Source: a virus
Strand: one strand, 5' to 3'
Virus record (IMG/VR): IMGVR_UViG_3300027608_000148
Span: 1 to 24,281 of that record
DNA: 24,281 nucleotides
This document shows positions 1 to 7,610 of the stretch, one piece after another. The notes beneath the pieces were generated by a model, which saw nothing but the letters and a program-made list of their open reading frames with translations, was not told the DNA's origin and did not search any database. The stretch's first letter is position 1. Each line of letters begins with the position of its first letter. A program made the translations under genes and the position numbers.

Positions 1-68
1 GGTTAACATACTCTCTTCACTCCCTTGTGAATAGTCTAAAAAATCTGAGTTATAAAAAAACCAAATGA
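1..68 (+). CDS. Possible 3' end of an upstream gene (partial)
   Basis: One frame is open from the window edge to a TGA at 66-68, which overlaps the ATG of the next gene as ATGA, the junction style used repeatedly in this window. It would encode the last 21 or so residues of a protein, rich in Leu, Ser and Lys and ending in YKKTK. A stretch this short is open by chance about one time in three, and it is A/T-richer than most genes here, so it could instead be an untranslated leader. No family can be named from it. Confidence 0.3.
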   Translation, partial: LTYSLHSLVNSLKNLSYKKTK

Positions 69-691
69 AGATCGAAAAAATACCAACCGAGAAGCTCATT
101 CCCTACGCTCGAAATGCAAAAAAGCATGACGCCGCGCAGGTTTCAAAACTCGCCGGATCCATCCGCGAGTTTGGCTTCAACAACCCGGTGCTGATCGACA
201 AAGACAACGGCATCATCGCCGGTCACGGTCGCGTGATGGCTGCGCAAAAGTTGGATCTAAAGGAGGTTCCTTGCATCCGGCTCGATCATCTTACGGACAC
301 CCAGCGCCGAGCCTACATCTTAGCCGACAACCGACTTTCAGAAATTGGCGGTGGATGGGATGAGGAAATGTTAAAGAATGAACTAACGTCGTTGCTGGGT
401 GATGGCGTTGATATTGCTGGGCTTGGATGGGATGACGGATGGAGTGAAGAGGAGGAAAAGGAGAATGAAATTTCGGAAAAGATTTTCGAGCAGTCTGTGC
501 AACTTGATCCAGCAAAGGAGTTCATTGTAATTATTTGCGAACCGAGTGAATACGAGGAAGCAAAAAGCATTCTTGATTTGAAGCAGGTTCGTCGTGGTGG
601 TTACAAAGAAGGAAGCGCATTTGATGCCGTGTCATTTGAACGCGCTATAACATTCAACAGATTAAAACATGCAATTCGCAATACCAAGTAA
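65..691 (+). CDS. ParB/Srx-fold nuclease-like protein
   Basis: This 208-residue protein has a ParB N-terminal-like domain in about residues 1-110. The signature is visible: an opening KIPTEKLIPYARNAKKH strand and turn, a conserved NNPVLID segment, then GIIAGHGRVMAAQKL (the GxxxGHGR motif that binds nucleotide in ParB-like enzymes) and a following VPCIRL strand. Residues about 130-145 are acidic, and the C-terminal 60 residues are not recognised. Phage members lack the centromere-binding domain of chromosomal ParB and usually sit with DNA methylases, DNA-modifying enzymes or terminases. Here it directly precedes a DNA-glycosyltransferase-like gene (23-base overlap) and then the small terminase. 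A role in DNA modification or processing before packaging is inferred, not shown. The second half is visibly A/T-richer than the first. Confidence 0.8.
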   Translation: MKIEKIPTEKLIPYARNAKKHDAAQVSKLAGSIREFGFNNPVLIDKDNGIIAGHGRVMAAQKLDLKEVPCIRLDHLTDTQRRAYILADNRLSEIGGGWDEEMLKNELTSLLGDGVDIAGLGWDDGWSEEEEKENEISEKIFEQSVQLDPAKEFIVIICEPSEYEEAKSILDLKQVRRGGYKEGSAFDAVSFERAITFNRLKHAIRNTK

Positions 692-1388
692 AGGCCGCGC
701 TGGAAGAACGAAGACGCAGGGAGTCTTAAGCAATGCCGTTTTTTATGTGCCAGAGAATGAGTCGGAGGCATATAAAAAAGCAATGCCGAGATCGCAGGTT
801 GTTGCTGTCCCGTTGGAAGTTAAAGGCATCACGCAAACAAGGAATTTCATTTTGAGAGAGGCGAAGGATCGCTGGATCGTAATGGTGGACGATGATATAA
901 AAACGCAGGGATGGGTGCAAATGCTAGAGAATAGGACAAAGCACAGAAAATTAAAACAGGAAGATTGGGAGAAAATTTGCATAAGATTGTTTGAAGCAAC
1001 GGAGGATTTAGGGTGGAAGATTTGGGGGGTAGCAACACAGAATGCGGCAAGAAGCGTTTACCCATACAAGCCGATATTGTCTAGGAGTTACATCACGGCT
1101 TCATTTATGGGGATCGTGAACGATGGGACTTATCCGTTTGATGAATCTTTTCCCGTAAAAGAAGATTACGAAATTGGACTGAGACATATAAAAAATTTTG
1201 GCGGAGTAATGGCCGCGAGATTTTGTTACTGGGAAAACAGCCATTGGACTGATGACGGAGGGTGCAAGGATTATCGAAGTGGTAAAATGGAATTGGATTG
1301 CATAAATAAGTTGGTCAAAAAATATCCCGGAATGATTAGGAAAATCACTAGGGGCGGATCGAGTTACTCAATCAGCTTGGAGTTTTAA
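669..1388 (+). CDS. TET-associated-type glycosyltransferase (TAGT-like)
   Basis: The 239-residue product looks like the TET-associated glycosyltransferase family (TAGT) of phages, GT-A-like enzymes that attach sugars to hydroxymethylated pyrimidines in phage DNA. Features seen are an opening IPSKGRAGRTKT motif (residues 5-16), VFYVPENE (24-31), the GITQTRNF segment (53-60), a metal-binding-type WIVMVDDDI strand (69-77, DDD at 74-76) and a late VKEDYEIGLRH motif. The start is fixed by the N-terminal motif, although it lies 23 bases inside the ParB-like gene and has no Shine-Dalgarno. No TET/JBP oxygenase is in the window; one could lie upstream. Arginine codons are AGA/AGG in 13 of 16 cases, against 2 of 15 in the next gene, suggesting separate origin. 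The substrate could also be protein or another nucleotide. The GT assignment is firm; the DNA target is inferred from the family. Confidence 0.72.
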   Translation: MQFAIPSKGRAGRTKTQGVLSNAVFYVPENESEAYKKAMPRSQVVAVPLEVKGITQTRNFILREAKDRWIVMVDDDIKTQGWVQMLENRTKHRKLKQEDWEKICIRLFEATEDLGWKIWGVATQNAARSVYPYKPILSRSYITASFMGIVNDGTYPFDESFPVKEDYEIGLRHIKNFGGVMAARFCYWENSHWTDDGGCKDYRSGKMELDCINKLVKKYPGMIRKITRGGSSYSISLEF

Positions 1389-1990
1389 TGTCGCGTCAAA
1401 CTAAAGAACACCCAAAACCAGAGCACGACCTCCAAGGCAAGATCCGCGAAGCCGAGTTTAAGAACATCCTTCAAAAACTGAAGGATGGGAAGACGCTAAC
1501 GGCGCGAGAGTCTAAGATCGCTTCCGAGTTTGCCGCGCAGCGGGACGGGAAGAACAAGCCGCTGACGCAACAGGAAGTTGCGCGGGCTTGGGGGATGACC
1601 CAGCCTAACGTGCATAAGATGGTGAAGGCGGGGATGCCGCTGACCAGCATCGAGGCCGCAGAGGAATGGAGGAAAGAATGGCTGAAAACCCACGGGCGGG
1701 GAGACACCGCACCGGAGAGCATACAGGAAGCGAAGCTCAGGAAGACTTTGCTAGAATGCGAGAAGATCGAATTTTCGCTTTCGGTTGATCGTGACGAATA
1801 TGTAAAGCGAACCGAGATCCGCGAAGCCGGTATCCGTATCGGCGCTATCTTTTCGGCCAAGCTCGCGGCATTGGTCAACGATGCGTCGGGCGCATTGGCA
1901 GGACTCGACGAAGCGAGCTTGCGGAAGAAACTGCATGAGCGCACGCAGGCTATCCTAGCCGAGATCCGCAACGAACTTGAGAAGGTATAA
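1388..1990 (+). CDS. Terminase small subunit-like DNA-binding protein
   Basis: The 200-residue protein has a helix-turn-helix at about residues 59-83 (LTQQEVARAWGMTQPNVHKM), followed by charged helices and a helical C-terminus. This matches small terminase subunits of the Nu1 type, which bind the packaging site and load the large subunit. It starts on a TAATG junction with the glycosyltransferase gene and lies two small genes upstream of the large terminase, the expected place. Codon use returns to the CGN arginine codons typical of the window. It could in principle be another HTH regulator, but position and architecture favour terminase. The DNA site it recognises (cos or pac) is not identifiable by eye. 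Confidence 0.72.
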   Translation: MSRQTKEHPKPEHDLQGKIREAEFKNILQKLKDGKTLTARESKIASEFAAQRDGKNKPLTQQEVARAWGMTQPNVHKMVKAGMPLTSIEAAEEWRKEWLKTHGRGDTAPESIQEAKLRKTLLECEKIEFSLSVDRDEYVKRTEIREAGIRIGAIFSAKLAALVNDASGALAGLDEASLRKKLHERTQAILAEIRNELEKV

Positions 1991-1993
1991 ATT

Positions 1994-2212
1994 ATGACAT
2001 ACGAAACACGCACAACAAAAATGATAGTCGGAGTAAAGGGAGAACAGATATTTGATGAAAGCATAACCGAGATCGAGATCGTCGACGAGGCCGGTGGTGA
2101 ATTTTTGGAGATCAGCCAAGACGAACAAAAGCTACGCTTCGACGCAGAAGAATGGCCGCACGTCCGCGACGCCATCGAGAAGATGTTTAAGTTGTGCCGG
2201 AATTACGACTAG
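1994..2212 (+). CDS. Small hypothetical protein, 72 aa
   Basis: This acidic 72-residue protein begins 3 bases after the small terminase gene. The first half reads as alternating beta strands (TKMIVGVKG, ITEIEIVDEAG), followed by a helix (EEWPHVRDAIEKMFKL). I see no motif or membrane segment, and I do not recognise the family. Its place between terminase subunit genes, spacing and codon use support it as a real gene. Function is unknown. Confidence 0.6.
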   Translation: MTYETRTTKMIVGVKGEQIFDESITEIEIVDEAGGEFLEISQDEQKLRFDAEEWPHVRDAIEKMFKLCRNYD

Positions 2213-2231
2213 TTCAAAGTAGACTTGACCT

Positions 2232-2441
2232 ATGACGAAAAAAGAACTCTGGAAAATTTACTCAAAACGCAATCCTTCATTTGACGGTGAAGGAATGATA
2301 ACGTTGTCCGCCGCTGGGCTTCGCAAGATGTTTGAAACTACATGGGAAGTCGCCATGTATGACGGAGAAGAGGAGCCTATTTCTAAACAGCCGCCGTCTG
2401 GGAATCTCGACGCGCTCAAGCAAATTTTTGGAATGCGATGA
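2232..2441 (+). CDS. Small hypothetical protein, 69 aa
   Basis: The 69-residue product opens with MTKKELWKIYSKRNPSF, a Lys/Trp-rich helix, and continues with LSAAGLRKMFETTWEVAMYDGEE. It resembles small uncharacterised phage proteins often found beside terminase genes; I know no function for them. It starts after a 19-base gap containing TTGACC just before the ATG, and its TGA overlaps the ATG of the next tiny gene as ATGA, so the two are probably translationally coupled. Confidence 0.6.
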   Translation: MTKKELWKIYSKRNPSFDGEGMITLSAAGLRKMFETTWEVAMYDGEEEPISKQPPSGNLDALKQIFGMR

Positions 2442-2512
2442 TAATCTCAATCATTGTCGCAATTTTATTGGTCGTCCTTTTTATTTGGGACGCTAGGAAA
2501 GATATCGAATGA
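2438..2512 (+). CDS. Tiny single-pass membrane peptide, 24 aa
   Basis: A 24-codon frame starts with the ATG at 2438 and ends in TGA at 2510-2512. About 16 N-terminal residues are purely hydrophobic (Ile, Leu, Val, Ala, Phe), followed by Trp and a charged tail ending DARKDIE, as in a single membrane helix with a short polar end. ATGA overlaps occur at both ends: its ATG overlaps the stop of the upstream gene, and its stop overlaps the ATG of the large terminase. It neatly fills the gap between the two, which is strong positional support. It may be a bona fide peptide or mainly a coupling device that carries ribosomes to the terminase start. No homolog is recognised. Confidence 0.6.
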   Translation: MIISIIVAILLVVLFIWDARKDIE

Positions 2513-4239
2513 ACCCACTAGCCCACGGCATCCGCGACGGCATCAAGCTGGCATTCGACGGAACGATACTGGACTGGGCATCCGACCACGTCAGCTTTCC
2601 AAACTCCGACCGTGCTTCACGCTTCGACCCTTCGGTGGCGCCGTGGCTCAATGCGCCGCTGTTGGCCGCAAGCGACGACGAAACGACGCAGGTCTTTCTT
2701 CGCGCTCCGACTGGGGGCGGGAAGACTACGATGATGGAAACGCTCGCTTGTTTCATCGTTGCACAGAAGCCTGGGCCTACTTTGTTCGTCGGTCAGACTG
2801 ACGACATGGTGAAGGACTGGACAGAGTCGCGCTTGTTGCCGATCTTCAACGAATGCCAGCCGGTCAAAGACCTGTTCCCAGAAGACCGGCACGCCTTGCG
2901 CAAGACAACGATCCTATTTCCGCATATGGTATTGTTCGCAGGCGGAGCGAACATGACCAACTTGCAAGAAAAATCCATGCGTTACTGCATTGGGGATGAG
3001 GTATGGAGGTGGAAAAGCGGGATGATAAAAGAGTTGAAAGCTCGTCACCATGACAGATGGAACCGCAAGACGCTTCTCGTCTCGCAAGGATGGGACGCAG
3101 GACACGAAGCGGACGCCGAATGGGACAGCGGAACGCGGGAAGTCTGGGGTTGGACGTGTTCCCATTGTGGGAACTGGCAGAGATATCTGTTCGACCAGAT
3201 CGAATATGCTTCCGAACGTGACGAGAAGGGCGGCATTCTGTGGGATAAAGTGCAGGATTCCGTTCGGATGAAGTGTGAGCATTGCGAAACGCGATACAAA
3301 GACGACGCATCGACTCGACGAAACCTTGCAAATTCTGCAACGTATCGTGCACTCAACCCGCATCCAGTTCGCGGTCACAGGAGCTTCGAGTATCCGGCTT
3401 ACGCAGTCTGGTGGATACCGTGGTTTTCTATCGTCAAGGAATGGATCGAAGCCAACGAGGCCAAGTCATCCGGCAACCTGGAGCCGCTAAAACAATTTAT
3501 TCAAAAGCGCAAGGCACAGACTTGGCAGGACGAAGTAACGAGCGATCTGCCGGAGATCACTACCGGCGACTACGCCAAGGCTGAATATCTCGAAGGCCAG
3601 AAGATCGACGGAGAGCATCGGCGATTTATGTGCGTGGACAAGCAACGCGATCACTTTTGGGCCGTCGTCCGCGCCTTCCGAGTGGACGGCTCGTCCATGT
3701 TGTTGCACGAGTCAAGGCCGCTGACTTGGGAGACGCTCGACGCTATTCAACATCAGTTCGATATCATGCCTAGGTGTGTTGTTGTGGATGCTGGCTACGA
3801 CACTCCGCTCGTTTACGAACAATGTGCTAGGCGTGGGTGGACGGCATCGCACGGTTCGGGACAGGATGGCTTTTATCATATCGACAACGGCAGGCGCACT
3901 CGGCGCTTCGTTTCCAAGATCGAAGGAGCGCAGGCGGGAAGCGATGGACTCAAATGCGCGTATTTCTTTTTCTCCAACGAAGGCATCAAGGATAAGTTGG
4001 CTTCGCTTCGCCAGGCTGACGCCACGCCAAAGTGGGAAGTTGCGCGGGACGTTTCCGAGGACTATCGCAAGCAGATGTTGAGCGAGATGAAGAAAGATGT
4101 AACGAACTCCAAGACCAAACAGGTCGAGCAAAGATGGGTGCGCATCGGCGGACGCCCGAACCATCTTTGGGATTGCGAGTGTATCGCGCTCGCGTCCGCT
4201 ATGCTCGCGGGGGTTTTGCCGATAGGCGCGGAGAGTTAG
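2509..4239 (+). CDS. Terminase large subunit, GpA family
   Basis: This 576-residue protein is the packaging motor and headful or cos nuclease of the lambda gpA-like (Terminase_GpA) family. The ATPase domain carries a Walker A-like APTGGGKTT at 66-74 and a Walker B with acidic pair in YCIGDEVW (DE at 163-164); LLVSQGWD (189-196) fits the following coupling motif. A zinc-ribbon-like pair CSHC (217-220) and CEHC (256-259) follows, as is common in GpA proteins. The C-terminal RNase H-like nuclease domain shows acidic strand ends in MCVDKQ and CVVVDAGYD and a final LWDCECIALASAM helix. Length is near the family's usual 580-650. The start is an ATGA overlap with the membrane peptide. It should dock on the portal encoded at 4511. 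Confidence 0.93.
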   Translation: MNPLAHGIRDGIKLAFDGTILDWASDHVSFPNSDRASRFDPSVAPWLNAPLLAASDDETTQVFLRAPTGGGKTTMMETLACFIVAQKPGPTLFVGQTDDMVKDWTESRLLPIFNECQPVKDLFPEDRHALRKTTILFPHMVLFAGGANMTNLQEKSMRYCIGDEVWRWKSGMIKELKARHHDRWNRKTLLVSQGWDAGHEADAEWDSGTREVWGWTCSHCGNWQRYLFDQIEYASERDEKGGILWDKVQDSVRMKCEHCETRYKDDASTRRNLANSATYRALNPHPVRGHRSFEYPAYAVWWIPWFSIVKEWIEANEAKSSGNLEPLKQFIQKRKAQTWQDEVTSDLPEITTGDYAKAEYLEGQKIDGEHRRFMCVDKQRDHFWAVVRAFRVDGSSMLLHESRPLTWETLDAIQHQFDIMPRCVVVDAGYDTPLVYEQCARRGWTASHGSGQDGFYHIDNGRRTRRFVSKIEGAQAGSDGLKCAYFFFSNEGIKDKLASLRQADATPKWEVARDVSEDYRKQMLSEMKKDVTNSKTKQVEQRWVRIGGRPNHLWDCECIALASAMLAGVLPIGAES

Positions 4240-4261
4240 TTTTGACACAAGGAACATTTAA

Positions 4262-4510
4262 ATGGCGATGAACAAATCATTCTTCGGTCTGCCGCTTGCA
4301 ACTCTGCAAGAATTGCAGGGCGACTTTACGGCTTGCTTGAAGGCAATAGCCGTTGCCGGCGCGTCGTATAGCATCGCGGGGCGCTCGTTTACTCGCGCTA
4401 ATCTTGCCGAGGTCGCGCAAACGATCAAGGAACTGCAAGCCGCTATTGACAACGCTAGCGGATCGCGTATAAGGAAGTTCACGCCGACGTTCCCAACCCA
4501 GCGCCCATAA
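4262..4510 (+). CDS. gpW-like head-tail joining protein
   Basis: The 82-residue product has the size, helical make-up and position (between large terminase and portal) of lambda gpW-type head completion proteins, which plug the portal and form the tail-docking surface. LATLQELQGDFTACLKAIAVAGASYSI is a first helix and turn; SFTRANLAEVAQTIKELQAAID is the second long helix. A second Met at residue 3 is an alternative start. The 22-base gap upstream carries TTGACA ending 14 bases before the ATG and an AAGGA stretch that could act as a weak ribosome site. It abuts the portal gene directly. Confidence 0.7.
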   Translation: MAMNKSFFGLPLATLQELQGDFTACLKAIAVAGASYSIAGRSFTRANLAEVAQTIKELQAAIDNASGSRIRKFTPTFPTQRP

Positions 4511-6700
4511 ATGCAAGACCTAATTACAAAAGCACTCTCGTTCGTTGCACCAAGGGCCGCATTGGATCGCATGGTCAACCAAGCGAAGCTCCGCAACTTC
4601 GGGCGCTTCGACTCAGCATTGACGAGCGAAAAGCGCGGGATCTCGCGCGGGGTGTCCGGCGGTGAAGACACGGCAGGAACACGGGAAAGACTTTCGCTCA
4701 TCCGAGCCGCTCGCGATCTCGCCGACAACTTTCCGCCCGTCCGCTCTCTCCTTCTCAAATTTGCGACCTACGTTTCGGGACGCATCGCATACCAAGCCCG
4801 AACCGGCGATCATGATGTTGATACGAAGATTGAAAAGTATTGGCAGAAATGGTGCAACGAGTGCGACTTTCTAGGCCGCCACAATTTCACAACGCTTTTG
4901 CAGCTTGCCGTAACGGCTATTCTGCGCGATGGTGACTGTGGATTTATTATCGTCCGCGACGGCGAAGACCTAAAGCTGCAAAGCGTCGAAGCCGACCGCA
5001 TCGGATCTCCTTATGACAGAACGGATACCGACAAATACATTGGCGGCATTAACGTAGACGACTATGGAAGACCCGTTTCATACACTATTTTCACGCGCAC
5101 TATCAACAACCAGTATATTTCTCCTGTTGATATTGTTGCAAAAGAGTTTATCCACCTTTTCGACGCAGCGCGACTTGACGAATATCGTGGGCGGAGTGCT
5201 TTCGCTACTGCGCTAAACGCAACTCGCGACCTGCAAGAAGCGATCAAGGCCGAAGTGCAGGCGATCAAATACGCTTCGTATCAAAGCGGCGTTATCACCA
5301 CCGAGAGCGGAGCCGCCGACGCTGGCGACTACTTCGCCAGGGGAAACTCAAACGATCAAGGCCAAGTTGCACGCTTGCAGTCTCTCGACCCTGGCACGGT
5401 CAACTATCTCGGATCGGGAGAAAAGATGGAGATGTTCAAGAGCGACCGTCCGACGGGCGCGTTCGGAGAATTTATCCGACTCATTCAAGCCCATATCTGC
5501 ATGGCAGTTGGCCTGCCCTACGGATTCGCCTTCGACGCCGATAAGAGCGGGCCTATGGCACGCATGGAAGCGGCAATGGCAGAGCGCACATTCTTGCGGT
5601 GGCGTGGGTTGCTGGAAGGGAAATTCCTAGACAGGATAAAAAATATTATCTTGCTCGACGCCGCCGCACGCGGACTCATTCCAGATTCCGAATACTTGCT
5701 CGATGGCCGCTGGTGCTGGCCCGCCAAGGTTAGCATTGACTACGGACGCGAAGCCAATGCCGACATCAATTTGTGGAAGGCAGGACTGAAGACAGCCGGA
5801 CAAATTTACTCCGACATGGGCGAAGACTACGAAGAAGCACTTCGCGCACGGGCCAAAGAAGCGAACATGATCAAAGAACTCGGTCAAGAGTTCGATATCC
5901 AACCTTCACGCATTTCTGATTCTGTTCCGGCCAGCGCGAACGATTCAGAGCAAAAGCCTGTTCCGCTAATTGAAAGCATTGGAGCAAACGGAACCTTTGC
6001 AGTTTCAACGATTCTTACTCAACTCGCTTCGGGCGGATTGTCCGCTGAGCAAGTATCCGTAATTCTTCGCGTTGTCTTCGGAATGGATGAAGTGAGCGCC
6101 GCCGAATTAGTTAAATCTCAATCTCCGCAAAGTGAAGTTCAAGCTACAGAGCAACTTTCCGAACTCGCAGACGAGAACAAGCCAAGCAAAGGCATGGTTG
6201 AAGAGGCGCTCAAGGGCTTGAAGTGGCGCGAAGAATACAACCGAGGCGGAACCGCCGTAGGCGTTGCACGCGCTCGCGACATTTCTAACGGCAAGAACTT
6301 GTCGGACGACACCGTTAAAAGAATGCACTCGTTTTTTTCACGTCACGAGGTTGATAAAAAGGGACAGGGTTTTCAACAAGGCGAAGACGGCTTCCCATCC
6401 GCTGGCCGCATTGCATGGGCATTGTGGGGCGGAGACGCTGGCCAGACTTGGGCCGCAGCGAAAACTAAATCAATGGCCGCAAAGGAAGCCGCATCAAAGC
6501 AAAAGGAAATGAAATTTTCGCGGGATCAACACGGCAGATTCAACGGCGTTAATTTGATTTCCGAAATGGTTATGCCAACGCCATCTATCGGCGAGTCGCA
6601 ACCTGACTTTGTTTCCCGCTGTATGGGAGATGACCTAATGATTTCAGAATACCCCGAAACCGCACAACGCGCAGCCGTCTGCCAAGCACAAGCAAAATGA
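4511..6700 (+). CDS. Portal protein, lambda family, with C-terminal extension
   Basis: The 729-residue protein is a lambda gpB-type portal (Phage_portal_2), the dodecameric ring at the capsid vertex through which DNA is pumped. Roughly the first 470 residues match: PPVRSLLLKFATYVSG near the N-terminus, an ILRDGDCGFIIVR strand pair, an EFIHLFDAARLDEYRG segment, the long GDYFARGN... and LPYGFAFDADKSGPMARMEA motifs, and a WCWPAKVSID segment near the end of the core. Beyond the core the protein is unusually long. It adds a domain with a GGTAVGVARARDI to FPSAGRIAWALWGGDAG block, then a terminal SQPDFVSRCM plus AQRAAVCQAQ motif that recurs at the ends of several phage head proteins. Its TGA overlaps the next ATG. 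Confidence 0.92.
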   Translation: MQDLITKALSFVAPRAALDRMVNQAKLRNFGRFDSALTSEKRGISRGVSGGEDTAGTRERLSLIRAARDLADNFPPVRSLLLKFATYVSGRIAYQARTGDHDVDTKIEKYWQKWCNECDFLGRHNFTTLLQLAVTAILRDGDCGFIIVRDGEDLKLQSVEADRIGSPYDRTDTDKYIGGINVDDYGRPVSYTIFTRTINNQYISPVDIVAKEFIHLFDAARLDEYRGRSAFATALNATRDLQEAIKAEVQAIKYASYQSGVITTESGAADAGDYFARGNSNDQGQVARLQSLDPGTVNYLGSGEKMEMFKSDRPTGAFGEFIRLIQAHICMAVGLPYGFAFDADKSGPMARMEAAMAERTFLRWRGLLEGKFLDRIKNIILLDAAARGLIPDSEYLLDGRWCWPAKVSIDYGREANADINLWKAGLKTAGQIYSDMGEDYEEALRARAKEANMIKELGQEFDIQPSRISDSVPASANDSEQKPVPLIESIGANGTFAVSTILTQLASGGLSAEQVSVILRVVFGMDEVSAAELVKSQSPQSEVQATEQLSELADENKPSKGMVEEALKGLKWREEYNRGGTAVGVARARDISNGKNLSDDTVKRMHSFFSRHEVDKKGQGFQQGEDGFPSAGRIAWALWGGDAGQTWAAAKTKSMAAKEAASKQKEMKFSRDQHGRFNGVNLISEMVMPTPSIGESQPDFVSRCMGDDLMISEYPETAQRAAVCQAQAK

Positions 6701-7110
6701 TAACACAAGGAATCGCACTCTCAGCCAAGCAAGCCTTTTTGATAGGGCTGCACCAACCGAACGATCAATACAAAATCGCGCTATACAGAACGGATGCGAA
6801 GATCGGGCCGGAGCTTCAGAAGTACACGCCAAACGGCGAGATCAGCGGAAACGGATATGAAGCCGGTGGCATAAAGCTATCGGGATTCAAGACAGGCGTC
6901 GCAGGGAAATCCGCGTGGGTATCGTTCGATGATATTAAACTGAGCCGCGCATCATTCCAGGCTGCCGGAGCTGTTGTTTACAATGCGTCAAAAGATAATG
7001 CTGTTATGTGTGTGCTAGCCTTTGGAGGAGAGCGTGGCGTATTTGACGGCACGTTTGAACTCAAGTTTCCAAAACCAACCGAAACAAGCGCGTTGATATT
7101 GCTCGCATGA
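6697..7110 (+). CDS. Putative virion structural protein, 137 aa
   Basis: This 137-residue protein reads as mostly beta (YKIALYRTDAKIG, GGIKLSGFKTGV, KSAWVSFDDIKLSRASF, GTFELKFP). That pattern is common in small phage structural proteins that follow head genes. No enzymatic motif, signal peptide or membrane helix is visible. It is joined to the portal by an ATGA overlap and to the next gene by another, so all three are probably translated together. I do not recognise a named family. A decoration, fibre-like or connector role is a guess from position only. Confidence 0.6.
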   Translation: MITQGIALSAKQAFLIGLHQPNDQYKIALYRTDAKIGPELQKYTPNGEISGNGYEAGGIKLSGFKTGVAGKSAWVSFDDIKLSRASFQAAGAVVYNASKDNAVMCVLAFGGERGVFDGTFELKFPKPTETSALILLA

Positions 7111-7610
7111 TCGCGTCAAACATTCTGCAAAATGGCGTCGGCACTTTTTGCACGTTTACGCCACGCGAAAACCAACCGCCTGCTACAGCGTTTGCAACAC
7201 TCGACACGCGAAACTCCATCGCTGTTTTAGATTTCGACGATACGACAATCGAGAACTCTGTTTTTCTAGATGTCATTCCTCAGTTCGCGATCCTTTCAAG
7301 CGGACTAAAGATACGCTTGATCTGGGCCGCGACAACTGCCACGACAGGAAATTGTGTTTGGCAAGTCGCATTGGAGCGAATGACTACCGATATAGACGCC
7401 GACTCGTTCGATACGGCGGCAAGCGCAACGGCAGCAACAAGCGGGACAAGCGGCATTCCGAATTATACCGAGATCACGCTTACGACAATCGATTCCGTTA
7501 CCGCTGGCGATGCATTCCGTTTGAAAGTCACGCGCAACGCAACAAGTGCATCGGACACCATGACAGGAGATGCCGAACTCATCGCCGTCGAAATCAGGAG
7601 CGCGGCGTAA
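7107..7610 (+). CDS. Putative beta-rich structural protein, 167 aa
   Basis: The 167-residue product begins on an ATGA overlap and ends on a TAATG junction. It is rich in Thr, Ala and Ser and in short beta segments: SIAVLDFDDTTIENSVFLDV, LKIRLIWAATTATTGNCVW, TEITLTTIDSVTAGDAFRLKV. It suggests a jelly-roll or similar beta-sandwich, as in fibre or surface decoration proteins. No catalytic motif is seen. The following LamG-like gene and two further beta-rich genes suggest a set of surface proteins. The exact family is not recognised. Confidence 0.6.
   Translation: MIASNILQNGVGTFCTFTPRENQPPATAFATLDTRNSIAVLDFDDTTIENSVFLDVIPQFAILSSGLKIRLIWAATTATTGNCVWQVALERMTTDIDADSFDTAASATAATSGTSGIPNYTEITLTTIDSVTAGDAFRLKVTRNATSASDTMTGDAELIAVEIRSAA

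Noticed and set aside
1-64. Possible promoter TTGTGA ... TATAAA before the ParB-like gene
   Set aside because: The spacing is 20 bases, too long for a sigma-70-type promoter, and an alternative open frame runs through to an ATGA overlap.
1471-2175. 234-codon open frame on the minus strand
   Set aside because: Ser/Arg-rich shadow of the small terminase gene with no domain pattern; all supported genes are on the + strand.
7148-7609. Long N-terminal extension of the LamG-like frame
   Set aside because: The translated extension is Arg/His/Cys-rich nonsense lying over the 7107-7610 gene; the TAATG start at 7610 fits the domain.
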